This document shows positions 18,783 to 28,228 of a stretch of DNA of 64,000 bases, one piece after another. A program made the position numbers and the translations under genes. Numbering within the stretch: the stretch's first letter is position 1; the number at the start of each line of letters is the position of its first letter. The stretch lies in the NCBI GenBank assembly GCA_020444045.1, contig JAHLLS010000003.1, forward strand, positions 62,001 to 126,000. The letters are read 5' to 3'. This stretch comes from Deltaproteobacteria bacterium (GTDB lineage Bacteria; Desulfobacterota; Desulfobacteria; Desulfobacterales; UBA5852). The notes beneath the pieces are model-generated. The model saw nothing but the letters and a program-made list of their open reading frames with translations. It had not been told where the DNA came from and did no database searches.

Positions 18783-19916
18783 TTGTCAACGCAAAAGCGC
18801 ACTGTATTGATTTTGAATCACAGTTACAAATCACCATTTAAAGAGCTTGATATTCAATATGCGAGAATATTCAATCCAGCAAAGTATATTGTCACCATCG
18901 TATACCTCACCGGGAAACCGTCCGATAAAGAAACCGAAGCTTTAGGTGACTATGATACCATATTTCTCGATTTAAGAAAAAAGGATATTCGAAACCTCAA
19001 GCTACGCGCCATTCGCGAATTGCGTTCGTTGTGCCATGAACGCCGGTTTTCAGTCGCGATCTGTCATCGCTACAAGCCGACTTACATTATGTCCTGGATT
19101 GCGCGCACTTACCGGATTCCTTTTCTCATCTCGATTATGCACGATTTTCGGACATTGCATCGTTTGTCACATAAAATTTTTGTCTACTTTCTTTTACGGC
19201 ATCAATTTGTTTTTGCCGGTGTTTCAGACGCCATTCGTGACGATATTTATCGTGACGGGTGGGGTTTGCAAAGGGACCAGGTTATCACTTTACCCAATTC
19301 CATCGATGTGCCTGAAACGATGCGGAAACAGTTAGATCGTTATACCGCACGTAAAGAGCTCAATCTTTCTCCGGAAGCGTTTATTATCGGGACCGTGGGC
19401 CGCCTGCACTCAGCGAAAGACCACCGGACCCTGATTAACGCGATGGCCTTGGCGATCGAATGTCGTCCGGATCTTCAACTGGTTATCATCGGCGACGGTA
19501 CTTTAGAGGACACATTGCGGCGCGCTATTGCGAACCATCGCCTTGAGGGCCGCGTTGTGTTGGCGGGTTTTGTTCCTGAAGCGTCCCGATTGATGCGCGC
19601 CTTTGATTTATATGTATCTTCGTCACGCAAGGAGCCTTTCGGGTTGGTGCTACTGGAAGCCATGGCCGCAGATCTTCCAATCATAGCAACAGCCGTGGAT
19701 GGTGTCCCACAGGTGATGGGGGACTGTGGCCGACTTGTCCCGCCGGAGGATCCGGTGGCGCTGGCCAAGGCAATTGAGGCGTATTGCTTGCGGTCTCCTG
19801 AAGAATTGACTGCTTTGGGAAGACTTTCCCGGCGAAGACTGGATGATAACTTCACGACCGAGAAATTCCATCAGGCATTCTGGCGATATTCTACGCGACA
19901 GGGTCTGGAGCCCTGA
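18783..19916 (+). CDS. Family 4 glycosyltransferase
   Basis: A 377-residue GT-B retaining glycosyltransferase. The C-terminal domain has IGTVGRLHSAKDHRTL, LVIIGDGTLEDTL and the E-X7-E motif EPFGLVLLEAMA, followed by VDGVPQVMGDCG. The N-terminal domain holds a likely acceptor site. The start is a TTG (18783) preceded by GTAGGGAG about 10 bp upstream; no ATG is available near. The first ~500 bp look more AT-rich than the neighbouring LPS genes. It would add a sugar to the core or to a surface glycan; donor unknown. Confidence 0.82.
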   Translation: MSTQKRTVLILNHSYKSPFKELDIQYARIFNPAKYIVTIVYLTGKPSDKETEALGDYDTIFLDLRKKDIRNLKLRAIRELRSLCHERRFSVAICHRYKPTYIMSWIARTYRIPFLISIMHDFRTLHRLSHKIFVYFLLRHQFVFAGVSDAIRDDIYRDGWGLQRDQVITLPNSIDVPETMRKQLDRYTARKELNLSPEAFIIGTVGRLHSAKDHRTLINAMALAIECRPDLQLVIIGDGTLEDTLRRAIANHRLEGRVVLAGFVPEASRLMRAFDLYVSSSRKEPFGLVLLEAMAADLPIIATAVDGVPQVMGDCGRLVPPEDPVALAKAIEAYCLRSPEELTALGRLSRRRLDDNFTTEKFHQAFWRYSTRQGLEP

Positions 19917-20029
19917 CCACACAGGAACAGAACCCTTGAACCAATTTGGGGTGGGTGAAACACCAATGGTATATGGCAGGACCGACCTCTGCTATCTAAT
20001 AACTTCTAAAAATTGTGGGGTCATATTCA

Positions 20030-20572
20030 ATGGATCATTCCCTCAAAGAGTATTTTCATGCTGAGATAAACGGCTTCGAAAAGCCTTTTTCTTGGATCCG
20101 CGTGCTGCGAAAAGCGTGGCATGGAAAGGCTGATAATTATCTGTTCTGGTGGCGTATCGCTTCCCGGTTGCATCGCTCCAAGATTCGGATTGTCAAGTCC
20201 ATCGGAAAATCCATTAATCATAGGATAACGCGTAAGCACGGCATGGAGATTATGATGGGTGCGCAAATAGGGCCGGGCTTGGATGTCGGCCATATGTTGG
20301 GGAACTGTATTACCCGCGATCTCGTTGCCGGTAAAAATTTGCATGTGAAACAAAATACGCAAATCGGATCGGGTTTTACGGGTGAGTGCAAAATCATCAT
20401 TGGCGACAATGTCATTATTGGCACCAATTCATGCATCCTAGGCGCCGACCTGAGGATTGGCAACAATGTGAAAATCGGTGCCATGAGCTATGTCAATCAA
20501 AATATCCCCGACCACGCAACCTTTATTACGGTCAAGGAAAGTCGCATCATTATCAGGAAGGATGATACCTGA
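20030..20572 (+). CDS. Hexapeptide-repeat acyltransferase, serine acetyltransferase-like
   Basis: A 180-residue protein with an N-terminal helical part (WHGKADNYLFWWRIASRL) and a left-handed beta-helix of hexapeptide repeats from about residue 75. Visible turns include IGPGLDVGHMLG, IGDNVIIGTNSCILG and IGNNVKIGAMSYVNQ. The family acetylates serine or sugars with acetyl-CoA. Genes of this type in glycan clusters usually act on sugars rather than on cysteine synthesis, which is the inferred role here. ATG 20030 is taken; a GTG at 20015 is possible. Confidence 0.75.
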   Translation: MDHSLKEYFHAEINGFEKPFSWIRVLRKAWHGKADNYLFWWRIASRLHRSKIRIVKSIGKSINHRITRKHGMEIMMGAQIGPGLDVGHMLGNCITRDLVAGKNLHVKQNTQIGSGFTGECKIIIGDNVIIGTNSCILGADLRIGNNVKIGAMSYVNQNIPDHATFITVKESRIIIRKDDT

Positions 20573-20639
20573 GTGCATGGACGACCAGACCGGACCGCTG
20601 TGTGGGTACCGTTTAGTGTTCTGAGAGATAGCTGTTTCC

Positions 20640-21536
20640 ATGACTGAAAAATCCATTATCATGGTAATGCCGTACTTCGGCCAGTGGCCGGAATGGATTG
20701 ATCTGTTCATGATCTCGTGCCGGTGGAATGCCAGCATCAACTGGCTGTTCATCACAGATTGCGGTATCCCGGCCTGTGCGCCCGATAACGTCCAATTCAT
20801 CCATATGAGTTTTGCCGATTATCGAAAACTTGCATCCGATCGCCTGGGCATCCGTTTTCCTGATGCATCCCCATACAAATTGTGTGATTACAAGCCAACC
20901 TATGGATTTATCCACGAGGATCTGGTGGGCGACTTCGACTACTTCGGTTTCGGCGACATTGATGTCATTTACGGAAACATTCGCCGGTTTTACACGTCTG
21001 CCATACTCAGCCACAATTTAATATCAACGCACGACAATCGCCTTTCGGGGCATTTTTGCCTTGTTCGTAACACGGATCGCATGCGTAATGCTTTTCGACA
21101 GGTCAAAGACTGGCGCACTTACCTGGAAGCGCCAGAGCATCGGGGCTTTGACGAACATAAATTCCGGCGGATCGTTCTCCGCCACAACAAACACCCTCGG
21201 TTCCTGCGCAGGATCAGCGGCTGGTTTGATCCCTATCAACGGGCCACCTATTTTAAGGAACAATACAGCACAATCCTGGCACCTGTGCCGTGGCACGACG
21301 GTTCGTTGGATCACCCCCAGGAGTGGCAATGGCAAAGAGGTCGGTTGACCAACAGTCGGGACGGCGAGCGTGAATTTCTCTATCTCCACTTCATGAACTG
21401 GAAATCTTCCCGTTATCTTCGCAAATACCGGGATGAGGATGCTGCCTGGGAGAAACTCGACCGGTTGGTACATTTTGATGTCAAACCGGACGAGGAGCGA
21501 TGGGGTATGACGCGCCGCGGGTTCCACCGACTCTGA
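20640..21536 (+). CDS. DUF6625-like putative glycosyltransferase
   Basis: A 298-residue protein that begins IIMVMPYFGQWPEWIDLF and contains SPYKLCDYKPTYGFIHED followed by YFGFGDIDVIYG. The DID segment resembles the DxD metal-binding motif of GT-A glycosyltransferases, and the set of motifs matches proteins I know as DUF6625 from polysaccharide clusters. It lies after the GT4 and hexapeptide transferase genes, in the same direction, and converges on the kinase array. Likely a sugar transferase for core or surface glycan; the specificity is unknown. Confidence 0.72.
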   Translation: MTEKSIIMVMPYFGQWPEWIDLFMISCRWNASINWLFITDCGIPACAPDNVQFIHMSFADYRKLASDRLGIRFPDASPYKLCDYKPTYGFIHEDLVGDFDYFGFGDIDVIYGNIRRFYTSAILSHNLISTHDNRLSGHFCLVRNTDRMRNAFRQVKDWRTYLEAPEHRGFDEHKFRRIVLRHNKHPRFLRRISGWFDPYQRATYFKEQYSTILAPVPWHDGSLDHPQEWQWQRGRLTNSRDGEREFLYLHFMNWKSSRYLRKYRDEDAAWEKLDRLVHFDVKPDEERWGMTRRGFHRL

Positions 21537-21579
21537 GGCCTACTGTCCCGAGATGGCCCTGACGGCCGGCGTTCGGTGA

Positions 21580-23043
21580 CTATCCGATTTCCTGAATCAA
21601 ATGTCGCAAGCGAGCGGAGAGTTGCTGATCGACTTGGGGGTGATCCTTCCAGTTACGTTGCAAGCGGTAAATATCTTTAGAAAATGCGCGTTTAAACGCT
21701 GAGGACGAGCGATGCGCTCGCATCCCGTCCAGATCCACCAAAAAAAGTCGGCCTGAGGACATAAGGAAATTGGTGGCCTTGCAATCGCCATGACTGATTT
21801 GCGCTGCGGCAAGCTGTTTTAGAAGCCCCTCCAGTTGATCGAGACAATTTTCTATGGCCTGGGGGGTATTGATTTTGGACCGGATGATCTCACCAATCGT
21901 TTCTCCCGGCTGATAGGCCATGATGAAGTAAGCCCGTTTTCGCAGCCGCCCCCATCGTTCTTCAATGACGGCCAGTGGTTGCGGTGTGGCAATCCCCAGA
22001 AAACGGAGACGATGGGCATTCTGCCAGGAAACCATCGCCCGACTGGACCGCAGACAACGGCGCAGGGCGTGTCGGATGTTTTTAATGTTGTAGCGCTTGA
22101 TGACCAATATTTGTGAGTCAATGGCGATTTTCGCCACGGTCGCCGTATTGCCGTCCTTCAGAATTTTGCCGGTCTTGATATACGTATCCGGATGGGCCAG
22201 CAATTGTTGCATCGAAGACGAAGACCACGCCCGGTCACACGCCATAAACCGAGACCAATCCTTTTTTATGATGAACGCGCTGCACGAACGCTGGATTTTG
22301 TGCAGGTATTTCTTTTGGCGCCAACCACGCCATCGCAAAATTTTCTGTTGGATTGCCTCGTGAATATCCGAATCCGAAGACCAGTCGCGGCAGCTACGAT
22401 AGATCGTCAACAGCTGTGGCACTAGCGAATCAAATTCTGGATAAAACTGGGCGAAGAACAGTGCCAGATTGGACATGCTTTCTTTCTGGGGAAGCGGTCC
22501 ATGACTAGGTGGCTCGATATCGTCGCCATCAATGATCATGACGTGATTGGCCGACAGTAGGAAATTGCCTGGATGGATATCCCGCTGCCTGAGACCGGTG
22601 GTATGCAGCCGGGCGATAGATTCAACCACCGGCCGCAGCGTTGCCAGTCGGTCGTCAGGACTGGTCATCTTTGATAGACGCTCGGTCAGGGTTTCAAACC
22701 CTTCCATTTTTTGGAACAGGAGCAAGGGGGCAAGACCATCGGCCAGGGTGCCTTGAAAGAGAAGCGTAGGTGTTGGAATTTGGGCGGTCTCCAGAGCGTT
22801 GATACCCTGCAACTCGCGTTGGTAATGCCGCTCCGCACCTGATGGGTCTATAAAAATCTTGGCGACGACCGGTTGTCGGCGATGCCAGGTTCCGGAACAA
22901 ACCAACCGTTTGCCGGGAAGATTGCGGAGGATCGCGGTGCATTCTAGTTCCCGATGTTCCTCGGTGGCATCGAGTATTAGGTCGAAGGGTGTCGGCAGGG
23001 TGCGTCCTTTAAGACGCAGGATTTGGGTATCATAGCAGGGCAT
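21580..23043 (-). CDS. Tandem two-domain Kdo/WaaP-family kinase
   Basis: A 487-residue protein with two kinase-like domains. Domain 1 (~residues 1-230) has VVAKIFID as candidate nucleotide-binding strand, catalytic loop LRQRDIHPGNFLL (D155) and IIDGDDI. Domain 2 (~260-487) has ILVIKRYNIKN, loop ISHGDCKATNFLM (D420) and LVDLDGM. Both keep a catalytic Asp and metal-binding Asp, so both may be active. AGGAACGG lies ~4 bp before the ATG. It is last of the leftward run waaG-waaP-kinase-tandem kinase. Large Kdo/WaaP proteins of similar size occur in the P. aeruginosa core cluster. Confidence 0.8.
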   Translation of the reverse strand: MPCYDTQILRLKGRTLPTPFDLILDATEEHRELECTAILRNLPGKRLVCSGTWHRRQPVVAKIFIDPSGAERHYQRELQGINALETAQIPTPTLLFQGTLADGLAPLLLFQKMEGFETLTERLSKMTSPDDRLATLRPVVESIARLHTTGLRQRDIHPGNFLLSANHVMIIDGDDIEPPSHGPLPQKESMSNLALFFAQFYPEFDSLVPQLLTIYRSCRDWSSDSDIHEAIQQKILRWRGWRQKKYLHKIQRSCSAFIIKKDWSRFMACDRAWSSSSMQQLLAHPDTYIKTGKILKDGNTATVAKIAIDSQILVIKRYNIKNIRHALRRCLRSSRAMVSWQNAHRLRFLGIATPQPLAVIEERWGRLRKRAYFIMAYQPGETIGEIIRSKINTPQAIENCLDQLEGLLKQLAAAQISHGDCKATNFLMSSGRLFLVDLDGMRAHRSSSAFKRAFSKDIYRLQRNWKDHPQVDQQLSARLRHLIQEIG

Positions 23044-23138
23044 GCAACCGTTCCTCGGTTGGCCAGATCACCGACCGACAGCTCTTGATTCTGCCTCGGG
23101 CGCGGATGAAGTTTAAATCGATCCAAGCATAAGATCTT

Positions 23139-23888
23139 TTAATCTTTTCCTTCGAAAAAACGCAGGATGCTTCGGATTTTTTGTTTGTCCTTGTGTGCCA
23201 AGCGTGGCAGGCTTTCGTATTCCATAAAAAATTTCAGCCGTTGCGTACTTGATAGACGCTTTTTGGCCACTTTATCCAGGCAGGCGATGTCTTTTAGGAA
23301 CCATCGTTTGGAACCGGGGCCGCGTCTAACCTGGCCTGCCGGGCAGTCGATAAAATAGATCTGGGGCGTGTCGGACAAAGTAACCAGAATATTGCGCCAT
23401 TTAAGATCCAGATGCCCGAATCGGTTTTGATGCATACATCGCGTGTACTGTGCGACCTGATGACTAACGGCGGCGACCCATTGCCGGTTTTGAAAAATTG
23501 GGTGATTTTCAAGGTGCAGCGCGTTTAGATCCCGGGTATTTTCCAACTCGGCCGTGACCAACGCCGCCCGTTGTAACAGACCGCAGCATGTCTCCTGGCC
23601 ATAGGCCACCAATGGGGCGGCTGGAATGCCGAGGTGTTGAAAAAACCGAATATTTTCCCATTCGGCGCGTGCCCGGCTACGTCCTACCCATCGCCGCAGG
23701 TTCTTACCGCCGGCAGTGTATGTTTTGATAAAAAATGCCTGGTTGGCGACTTCTTTGCGAATGACTCTGCTGATCGGGCTCGCCGTCACATACTGGCCGG
23801 TTGCCTCAATGGTTGTCTTTAATGACTGAAACGCTTCTGCAACCGGGGTATTATGGTAAGGTTTGGTTATTTTCCAGAAACTTGTCAT
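23139..23888 (-). CDS. LPS core kinase, Kdo/WaaP family
   Basis: A 249-residue kinase-fold protein. A glycine/lysine segment AFFIKTYTAGG lies near residue 55, the catalytic loop is FGHLDLKWRNILV with Asp161, and the metal-binding segment is YFIDCPAG. It is expected to phosphorylate a heptose or Kdo in the core using ATP in the cytoplasm. It sits between waaP and the tandem kinase in the same direction with ~90 bp gaps on either side. No strong ribosome site is visible before its ATG. Acceptor unknown. Confidence 0.78.
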   Translation of the reverse strand: MTSFWKITKPYHNTPVAEAFQSLKTTIEATGQYVTASPISRVIRKEVANQAFFIKTYTAGGKNLRRWVGRSRARAEWENIRFFQHLGIPAAPLVAYGQETCCGLLQRAALVTAELENTRDLNALHLENHPIFQNRQWVAAVSHQVAQYTRCMHQNRFGHLDLKWRNILVTLSDTPQIYFIDCPAGQVRRGPGSKRWFLKDIACLDKVAKKRLSSTQRLKFFMEYESLPRLAHKDKQKIRSILRFFEGKD

Positions 23889-23980
23889 GGGCGTTTCAGT
23901 CGGCGTTTCGTTGGGTCATCTTGCTAACATATCGCGGGTGAACTGCGATACCAGTCATCACATCCCGCAGGCGATCGAGA

Positions 23981-24799
23981 TTAGGTGAAAAGGTTCGGAT
24001 TTTTCCGTCGAAACTCTCGATAACCAGCGTCACCGCGGCGTTCCACCTGTTTCCAGAAACGGTTTTCTGCGCGGAGGGCCTCTTGCCAGGGGCGCTGGCT
24101 GTATTCTTCAATAAACCGTAATCGATCCCGTTGCGTCAATCCGATATCCATGCTGGAAAAATAGAGTCCGGCTACGTCCTTAACACGCCAGCGCCGTTTT
24201 ATCTTTCGGCGCTGCTCCGCGCGGTGGAGATCGATCAGGAATAATCGCGGGGGCGTATTGTCGGGTCCTATTGGTTGAGGGCCGGTGTCCAGAAGAAAAT
24301 GGCATAGATATAAATCGCGATGAACAATGCCATTGGCATGCAGGGTCCTGGCAATTTGGGCCACGCGTTGAATCAGCGCGCGCTTCAATTTCAAGGGCGG
24401 CGGGTGGCTACCCCAGTCACGGCAGAGATCCTCAAGACTGATGGTCGGTTTGAGTTCTTCCGTAATGATAAAAGATTGCATCCGGGCCGGATTGCGCCCC
24501 CGTTTCCCATGGCCCACCAGGCGCATGGTGGAAACACCAATTCGTTCGAGTTTTTCGATGGCCCGCCATTCGTTTTCGGCAGTGATGATGGGCCGCCGGA
24601 ATTTCAGCAGGCAGGCCAGGAGCGTCGGCCAGCCGATTCCCATGAACACCTTTGCAAAATAACTCTGCCCGTCGAGTTCGAACCGAAAGGTACGGCGACC
24701 TTCCTTTTCACGAAAAACCTGGCCCTCCAAGTGAAACAGCAGTGTATAAATATCCCTGCCCTGCCAGGCTTTTTGGAAGTGGCTGGCAAGGTTTAGCAT
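23981..24799 (-). CDS. waaP: LPS core heptose(I) kinase
   Basis: WaaP (RfaP) phosphorylates the first heptose of the inner core. The 273-residue length is close to E. coli WaaP (265). The catalytic loop VHRDLYLCHFLLD puts the Asp at residue 162, the same number I recall for the essential E. coli residue. It is followed by LFLIDLHRAE, and the C-terminal FIEEYSQRPWQEAL is typical. Its ATG overlaps the waaG stop region by 7 bp, and AAGGAG lies 7 bp upstream, so the shorter start is firmly preferred over one at 24889. Confidence 0.9.
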   Translation of the reverse strand: MLNLASHFQKAWQGRDIYTLLFHLEGQVFREKEGRRTFRFELDGQSYFAKVFMGIGWPTLLACLLKFRRPIITAENEWRAIEKLERIGVSTMRLVGHGKRGRNPARMQSFIITEELKPTISLEDLCRDWGSHPPPLKLKRALIQRVAQIARTLHANGIVHRDLYLCHFLLDTGPQPIGPDNTPPRLFLIDLHRAEQRRKIKRRWRVKDVAGLYFSSMDIGLTQRDRLRFIEEYSQRPWQEALRAENRFWKQVERRGDAGYREFRRKNPNLFT

Positions 24800-25914
24800 G
24801 AGGCTGCTCCTTCGATGATGTCGGCAGCCTTTTCCGGCATGCTGAAAACATCGTTTTGGGTGACATACCACCCGCCATTGGCACCCCACCTGTCACGCTG
24901 CGCTGCGTCCTGCAGCATTTCAGCCAGCATTCGGTTCAGCGTGCCCTGGTCGAAGGGGGATGGGATCAACTGACCGGCGCCGGCCCGGGTGATGTAATCA
25001 GCATAGCCGCACACGTCGGAGGCCAAAACGGGAAGGTGGGCTGCCATCGCCTCAATCAGGACCGTACCGGTGTTTTCGCGATAGGCGGGGTGCAGGAGCA
25101 TATCGGCGCTAAAAAGGAAACGGGGAATATCGTCACGTCCGTGGAAAAACAGGATCTGGTGTTGGATGCCAAGGCGACGGGCCAATTGGCGAAAGGGACG
25201 GAAGTTGTCCTTGCCAATGATGATCAGTACGGCGTTGTTTCGAAGGGGTGCCGGAAGGGCGGCCACGGCGCGCATGGCGCGGTCGGTTCCTTTGGTGCGA
25301 AAGCCGGATCCGACCATTAGCACCACATACGTTTCGGCGTCGATCTTCAGCTCCGCCCGCAATTGGCGGCGAATGGCGCTGGTATCGGGAGGAGCCAGCC
25401 GGTCTCGTGCAATGCCGGGGGGGAGAACGTGAAAACGCTCCGAGGGGGTTTGGTAATAATGCTGATACGTTTCGCGGTCTTTTTCGGTCAGGAGCATGAT
25501 TTGGGTGGCGGCCTGGGGGGCAAACACGGTCTGTTCAAGCAAGAGATAAGATCGGCATCGCCCCGTATAGGGATACCAGAAAGGTTTTGTTTCCACGCGT
25601 TCGGCAAAACAGCTGTCAGCGGCATAATAAAAATCAAGGCCCGGCATTTTACTGAAGCCCACAATGGCATCGTAGCCTTTGTCGCGAGTTCGCTGGCCGA
25701 CCTCCCGGGACAGTGCCAGGCGGCGCTTGTGGTTGCTGAGCGCCTTGAGCTTGAGCACGGTCACGTTTAGACCGGCCGGCACTTCTCCCTGCCAGTAGGG
25801 AGTGAACACGTCCACCTCATGGCCTCGTTTGAGGCATGCTTCGGCGATCCGGATAAAATCCCGCTGCAGTCCGCCAAAAGGGAAATATTTGATAAGGGTG
25901 AAGGCAAATTTCAT
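24793..25914 (-). CDS. waaG: LPS core glucosyltransferase WaaG-like
   Basis: A 373-residue GT4 enzyme, the same size as E. coli WaaG, which adds the first outer-core hexose to HepII. It starts MKFAFTLIKYFPFGGLQRD, a hallmark WaaG N terminus. It continues with IVGFSKMPGLDFYYAADSC and FHVLPPGI, then VGSGFRTKGTDRAM and the C-terminal HPAYRENTGTVLIEAMAA with the E-X7-E pair. Upstream codons to 26082 are open but unlike the family. First gene of the leftward waaG-waaP-kinase-kinase run. Confidence 0.9.
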   Translation of the reverse strand: MKFAFTLIKYFPFGGLQRDFIRIAEACLKRGHEVDVFTPYWQGEVPAGLNVTVLKLKALSNHKRRLALSREVGQRTRDKGYDAIVGFSKMPGLDFYYAADSCFAERVETKPFWYPYTGRCRSYLLLEQTVFAPQAATQIMLLTEKDRETYQHYYQTPSERFHVLPPGIARDRLAPPDTSAIRRQLRAELKIDAETYVVLMVGSGFRTKGTDRAMRAVAALPAPLRNNAVLIIIGKDNFRPFRQLARRLGIQHQILFFHGRDDIPRFLFSADMLLHPAYRENTGTVLIEAMAAHLPVLASDVCGYADYITRAGAGQLIPSPFDQGTLNRMLAEMLQDAAQRDRWGANGGWYVTQNDVFSMPEKAADIIEGAASC

Positions 25915-26232
25915 CAACGACCCGCTCGTTCTGGAACCTTTAAAGACGAGGTTCCTCTTAATCCAACGCCTGGCGGATTGCAAGGTCCGGCCTCGTTTCG
26001 TCCCCATGAGACCGCGGTTACGGCTTGCCAAAGCAGGGGAAGACTGATAACCATGACAACCATTTGGCGCCACGGTTGGCATCGACCAAGCAAGGTGGTT
26101 GGGCGTGCAGGGGCATGCCTTGCGCGGCGCAGCCCCAGCGTTGCAATTTGGGTGCGATTGATAAGTCTGCCGCTCGGCACGGAAGGATGACCGAAACCAA
26201 GTGGACGCTTATTCGAATGGGAGCTTTGAATC
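25915..26232. other. Intergenic region between divergent waaG and Trm112-like gene
   Basis: A 318-base stretch with no gene I can support. Open frames in it lack ribosome sites and family motifs. It must contain promoters for the leftward waaG run and the rightward Trm112-like/DUF4416 pair, but I see no clear -35/-10 pair. Confidence 0.5.
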
Positions 26233-26406
26233 ATGAGCCTGAACAAAGCCTTACTGGACATACTGGTTTGCCCCCAATGCAAGGGCGAACTGCAGTTGGA
26301 AGACGATGAGAGCGGTCTGCGCTGTGACGCCTGTCGATTGCTTTACGCCATACGAGATGACATCCCCATCATGCTGGTGGAAGAAGCGCAGCCCATTAAT
26401 CCATGA
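26233..26406 (+). CDS. Trm112/UPF0434 family protein
   Basis: A 57-residue protein. It reads LLDILVCPQCKGEL, then LRCDACRLLYAIRDDIPIML, with a CxxC...CxxC zinc site and the conserved YxIRDDIPxML end typical of YcaR/Trm112. These small zinc proteins stabilise partner methyltransferases. GGGAG lies just before ATG 26233. Its stop overlaps the DUF4416 start by four bases (ATGA), so the two are co-translated. Confidence 0.88.
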   Translation: MSLNKALLDILVCPQCKGELQLEDDESGLRCDACRLLYAIRDDIPIMLVEEAQPINP

Positions 26407-26945
26407 GTGTTCCCGCCTCACCTCGTCCGGCAAAACTTCTGGTGGGTTTTTTCATGGCGCACCAGCAACTTGCCGGCACGTTGATGGAACGGTTGGAAGC
26501 GCGCTTTGGTCCGGTTGATCTGGTCAGCCGCTGGCTTCCGTTCGATTTTACGGATTACTATGCCACGGAGATGGGAACGCCGCTTTATCGTCGCATGGTG
26601 GCCTTTAAGCGTCTCGTCGACCAGGAAGCGCTGCCGGACATCAAGCACCTGACCAATGCGCTTGAGACGGAATTCACGCGCAAGGGGTCCCGGGCGGTCA
26701 ATATCGACCCCGGTTATCTTTTACTGGAGCGTCTTGTGTTGGCAACCGGTAAGAACTTTTCACACCGGATATATCTCCGTCGGGGAATCTATGCGGATCT
26801 GACGCTCATTTATCGTAAGGGGCATTTTGAGTCCCTGCCATGGACCTACCCGGATTATAAGGATGACCATTTACAGGATTTTTTGCTCAAGGTCCGTAAT
26901 AAATATGCGCTCGATCTAAAAACGGATGAAAGCGTGCGCGATTAG
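26403..26945 (+). CDS. DUF4416 family protein
   Basis: A 180-residue protein with the family opening KLLVGFFMAHQQL, then DFTDYYATEMGTPLYR, VNIDPGYLLLERLVLATGKN and the C-terminal FESLPWTYPDYKDD. These match DUF4416, a family of unknown function common in Deltaproteobacteria and other anaerobes. The start overlaps the Trm112-like stop (ATGA). No catalytic mechanism can be inferred, though the conserved Asp/Glu and Tyr residues suggest an enzyme. Confidence 0.88.
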   Translation: MSVPASPRPAKLLVGFFMAHQQLAGTLMERLEARFGPVDLVSRWLPFDFTDYYATEMGTPLYRRMVAFKRLVDQEALPDIKHLTNALETEFTRKGSRAVNIDPGYLLLERLVLATGKNFSHRIYLRRGIYADLTLIYRKGHFESLPWTYPDYKDDHLQDFLLKVRNKYALDLKTDESVRD

Positions 26946-27016
26946 AAGCACATGGAATCACGCCAGGCATATCGTCTGTCAGCGATAGCGCCATGCCGAA
27001 CGAACGGTAGGAATTG

Positions 27017-27898
27017 ATGCTAAAGAGTATGACCGCCTATGCCCGGGCGGAAAATCGATCGGAGCCATTTGAAGCGGTGGCCGAGATTCGCAGCTATAAC
27101 AGCAAAAATCTCGATATTGTCCTACACCTTGCCCGTCCGTATCTGCCGTTGGAGGAACGTATCAAGGCAGCCGTGGCGGGCCAGCTTCATCGCGGCCGTG
27201 TCGAACTTCGTATTGATATCAGGGAACTCGGGGATGACGCGCAGGCGTTCGAAATCGACTGGCCTCGGGCCCGAGCCTATCACGATGCCCTGCAGCAGGT
27301 GAAGGATACCTTAAATCTGTCGCGTGACATCTCGCTGGATCTGCTGATTAACGCCGGGGGCATTATCAAGCCAAGCGATAAAGAGCGGGAAATCGATTCG
27401 TTGTGGCCAGTCGTCGAAGGGTGTCTTCTGGAGGCCCTGTCGGCGCTGGATAAAATGCGGCAGCGGGAAGGCCGCGCCCTGGCCGCCGACGTCAGACGTC
27501 GTCTGGATGATATTGCCCAACAGCTCGATCTGATCGAAAAGGCCAGCGATGGATTACTATCGGTATACCAGGATAAGCTGTTGGTGCGCATTCAGGCTTT
27601 GACCCAGGGAAACGTGGACATCGATCCGGGCCGTATCGCGCAAGAGGCCGCATTTCTGGCGGACCGCAGTGATATCTCAGAGGAAATCGTACGGGTTGCC
27701 AGTCACCTGGAACAATTCCGGCGGATTATGGATGTTGAAGAACCCGCCGGACGCAAGCTGAATTTCCTGCTGCAGGAGTTCAATCGCGAATTCAATACGA
27801 TGGGAGCCAAAACCTCACGCACGGAAATCGCCCACCGGGTGGTCGATCTCAAATCCGAACTTGAAAAAATCCGGGAGCAGGTTCAAAATATCGAGTAG
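27017..27898 (+). CDS. yicC: YicC family endoribonuclease-like protein
   Basis: A 293-residue protein beginning [12 protein letters not shown], the standard YicC start, with [17 protein letters not shown] and GRVELRIDI in the N-terminal domain. The C-terminal DUF1732 part contains [33 protein letters not shown] and [20 protein letters not shown]. coli YicC has been shown to be a ribonuclease that acts on small RNA. ATG 27017 is used (a TTG directly before adds one residue); TAGGAA is the ribosome site. It precedes remA and gmk, a conserved order. Confidence 0.92.
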   Translation: MLKSMTAYARAENRSEPFEAVAEIRSYNSKNLDIVLHLARPYLPLEERIKAAVAGQLHRGRVELRIDIRELGDDAQAFEIDWPRARAYHDALQQVKDTLNLSRDISLDLLINAGGIIKPSDKEREIDSLWPVVEGCLLEALSALDKMRQREGRALAADVRRRLDDIAQQLDLIEKASDGLLSVYQDKLLVRIQALTQGNVDIDPGRIAQEAAFLADRSDISEEIVRVASHLEQFRRIMDVEEPAGRKLNFLLQEFNREFNTMGAKTSRTEIAHRVVDLKSELEKIREQVQNIE

Positions 27899-27954
27899 GC
27901 GATCGGGGGGGTAGCCGCACCCGCGCGCAGTCATGGAGGAAGGAACAGGCTGTT

Positions 27955-28212
27955 ATGGAGCCGAATTTACTGAATATTGGATTTGGAAGCACGGCGGTAG
28001 CGGATCGGGTTGTGGCGATTGTCTCCCCGAATTCGGCACCGATGAAGCGCCTCAAAGACGACGCCAAGAAGGATCAACGGCTGATCGACGCCACCCACGG
28101 GCGTCGCACCCGATCGATCATCATCATGGACAGCAACCATATTATCCTTTCAGCCATTCAGGCCGAGACCATTTCCCAGCGCTTCACCTTACTCAAAGAA
28201 AACAACGGATGA
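27955..28212 (+). CDS. remA: RemA family regulator (DUF370)
   Basis: An 85-residue protein: [20 protein letters not shown], then [18 protein letters not shown] and SQRFTLL. These match RemA/DUF370, a small DNA-binding protein that activates extracellular-matrix genes in Bacillus. It is widely linked to gmk outside Firmicutes, where its role is not known. GGAGGAAGGA lies upstream. It sits between yicC and gmk with short gaps, probably in one operon. Confidence 0.9.
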   Translation: MEPNLLNIGFGSTAVADRVVAIVSPNSAPMKRLKDDAKKDQRLIDATHGRRTRSIIIMDSNHIILSAIQAETISQRFTLLKENNG

Positions 28213-28228
28213 GGATGGCCTGACAGCG

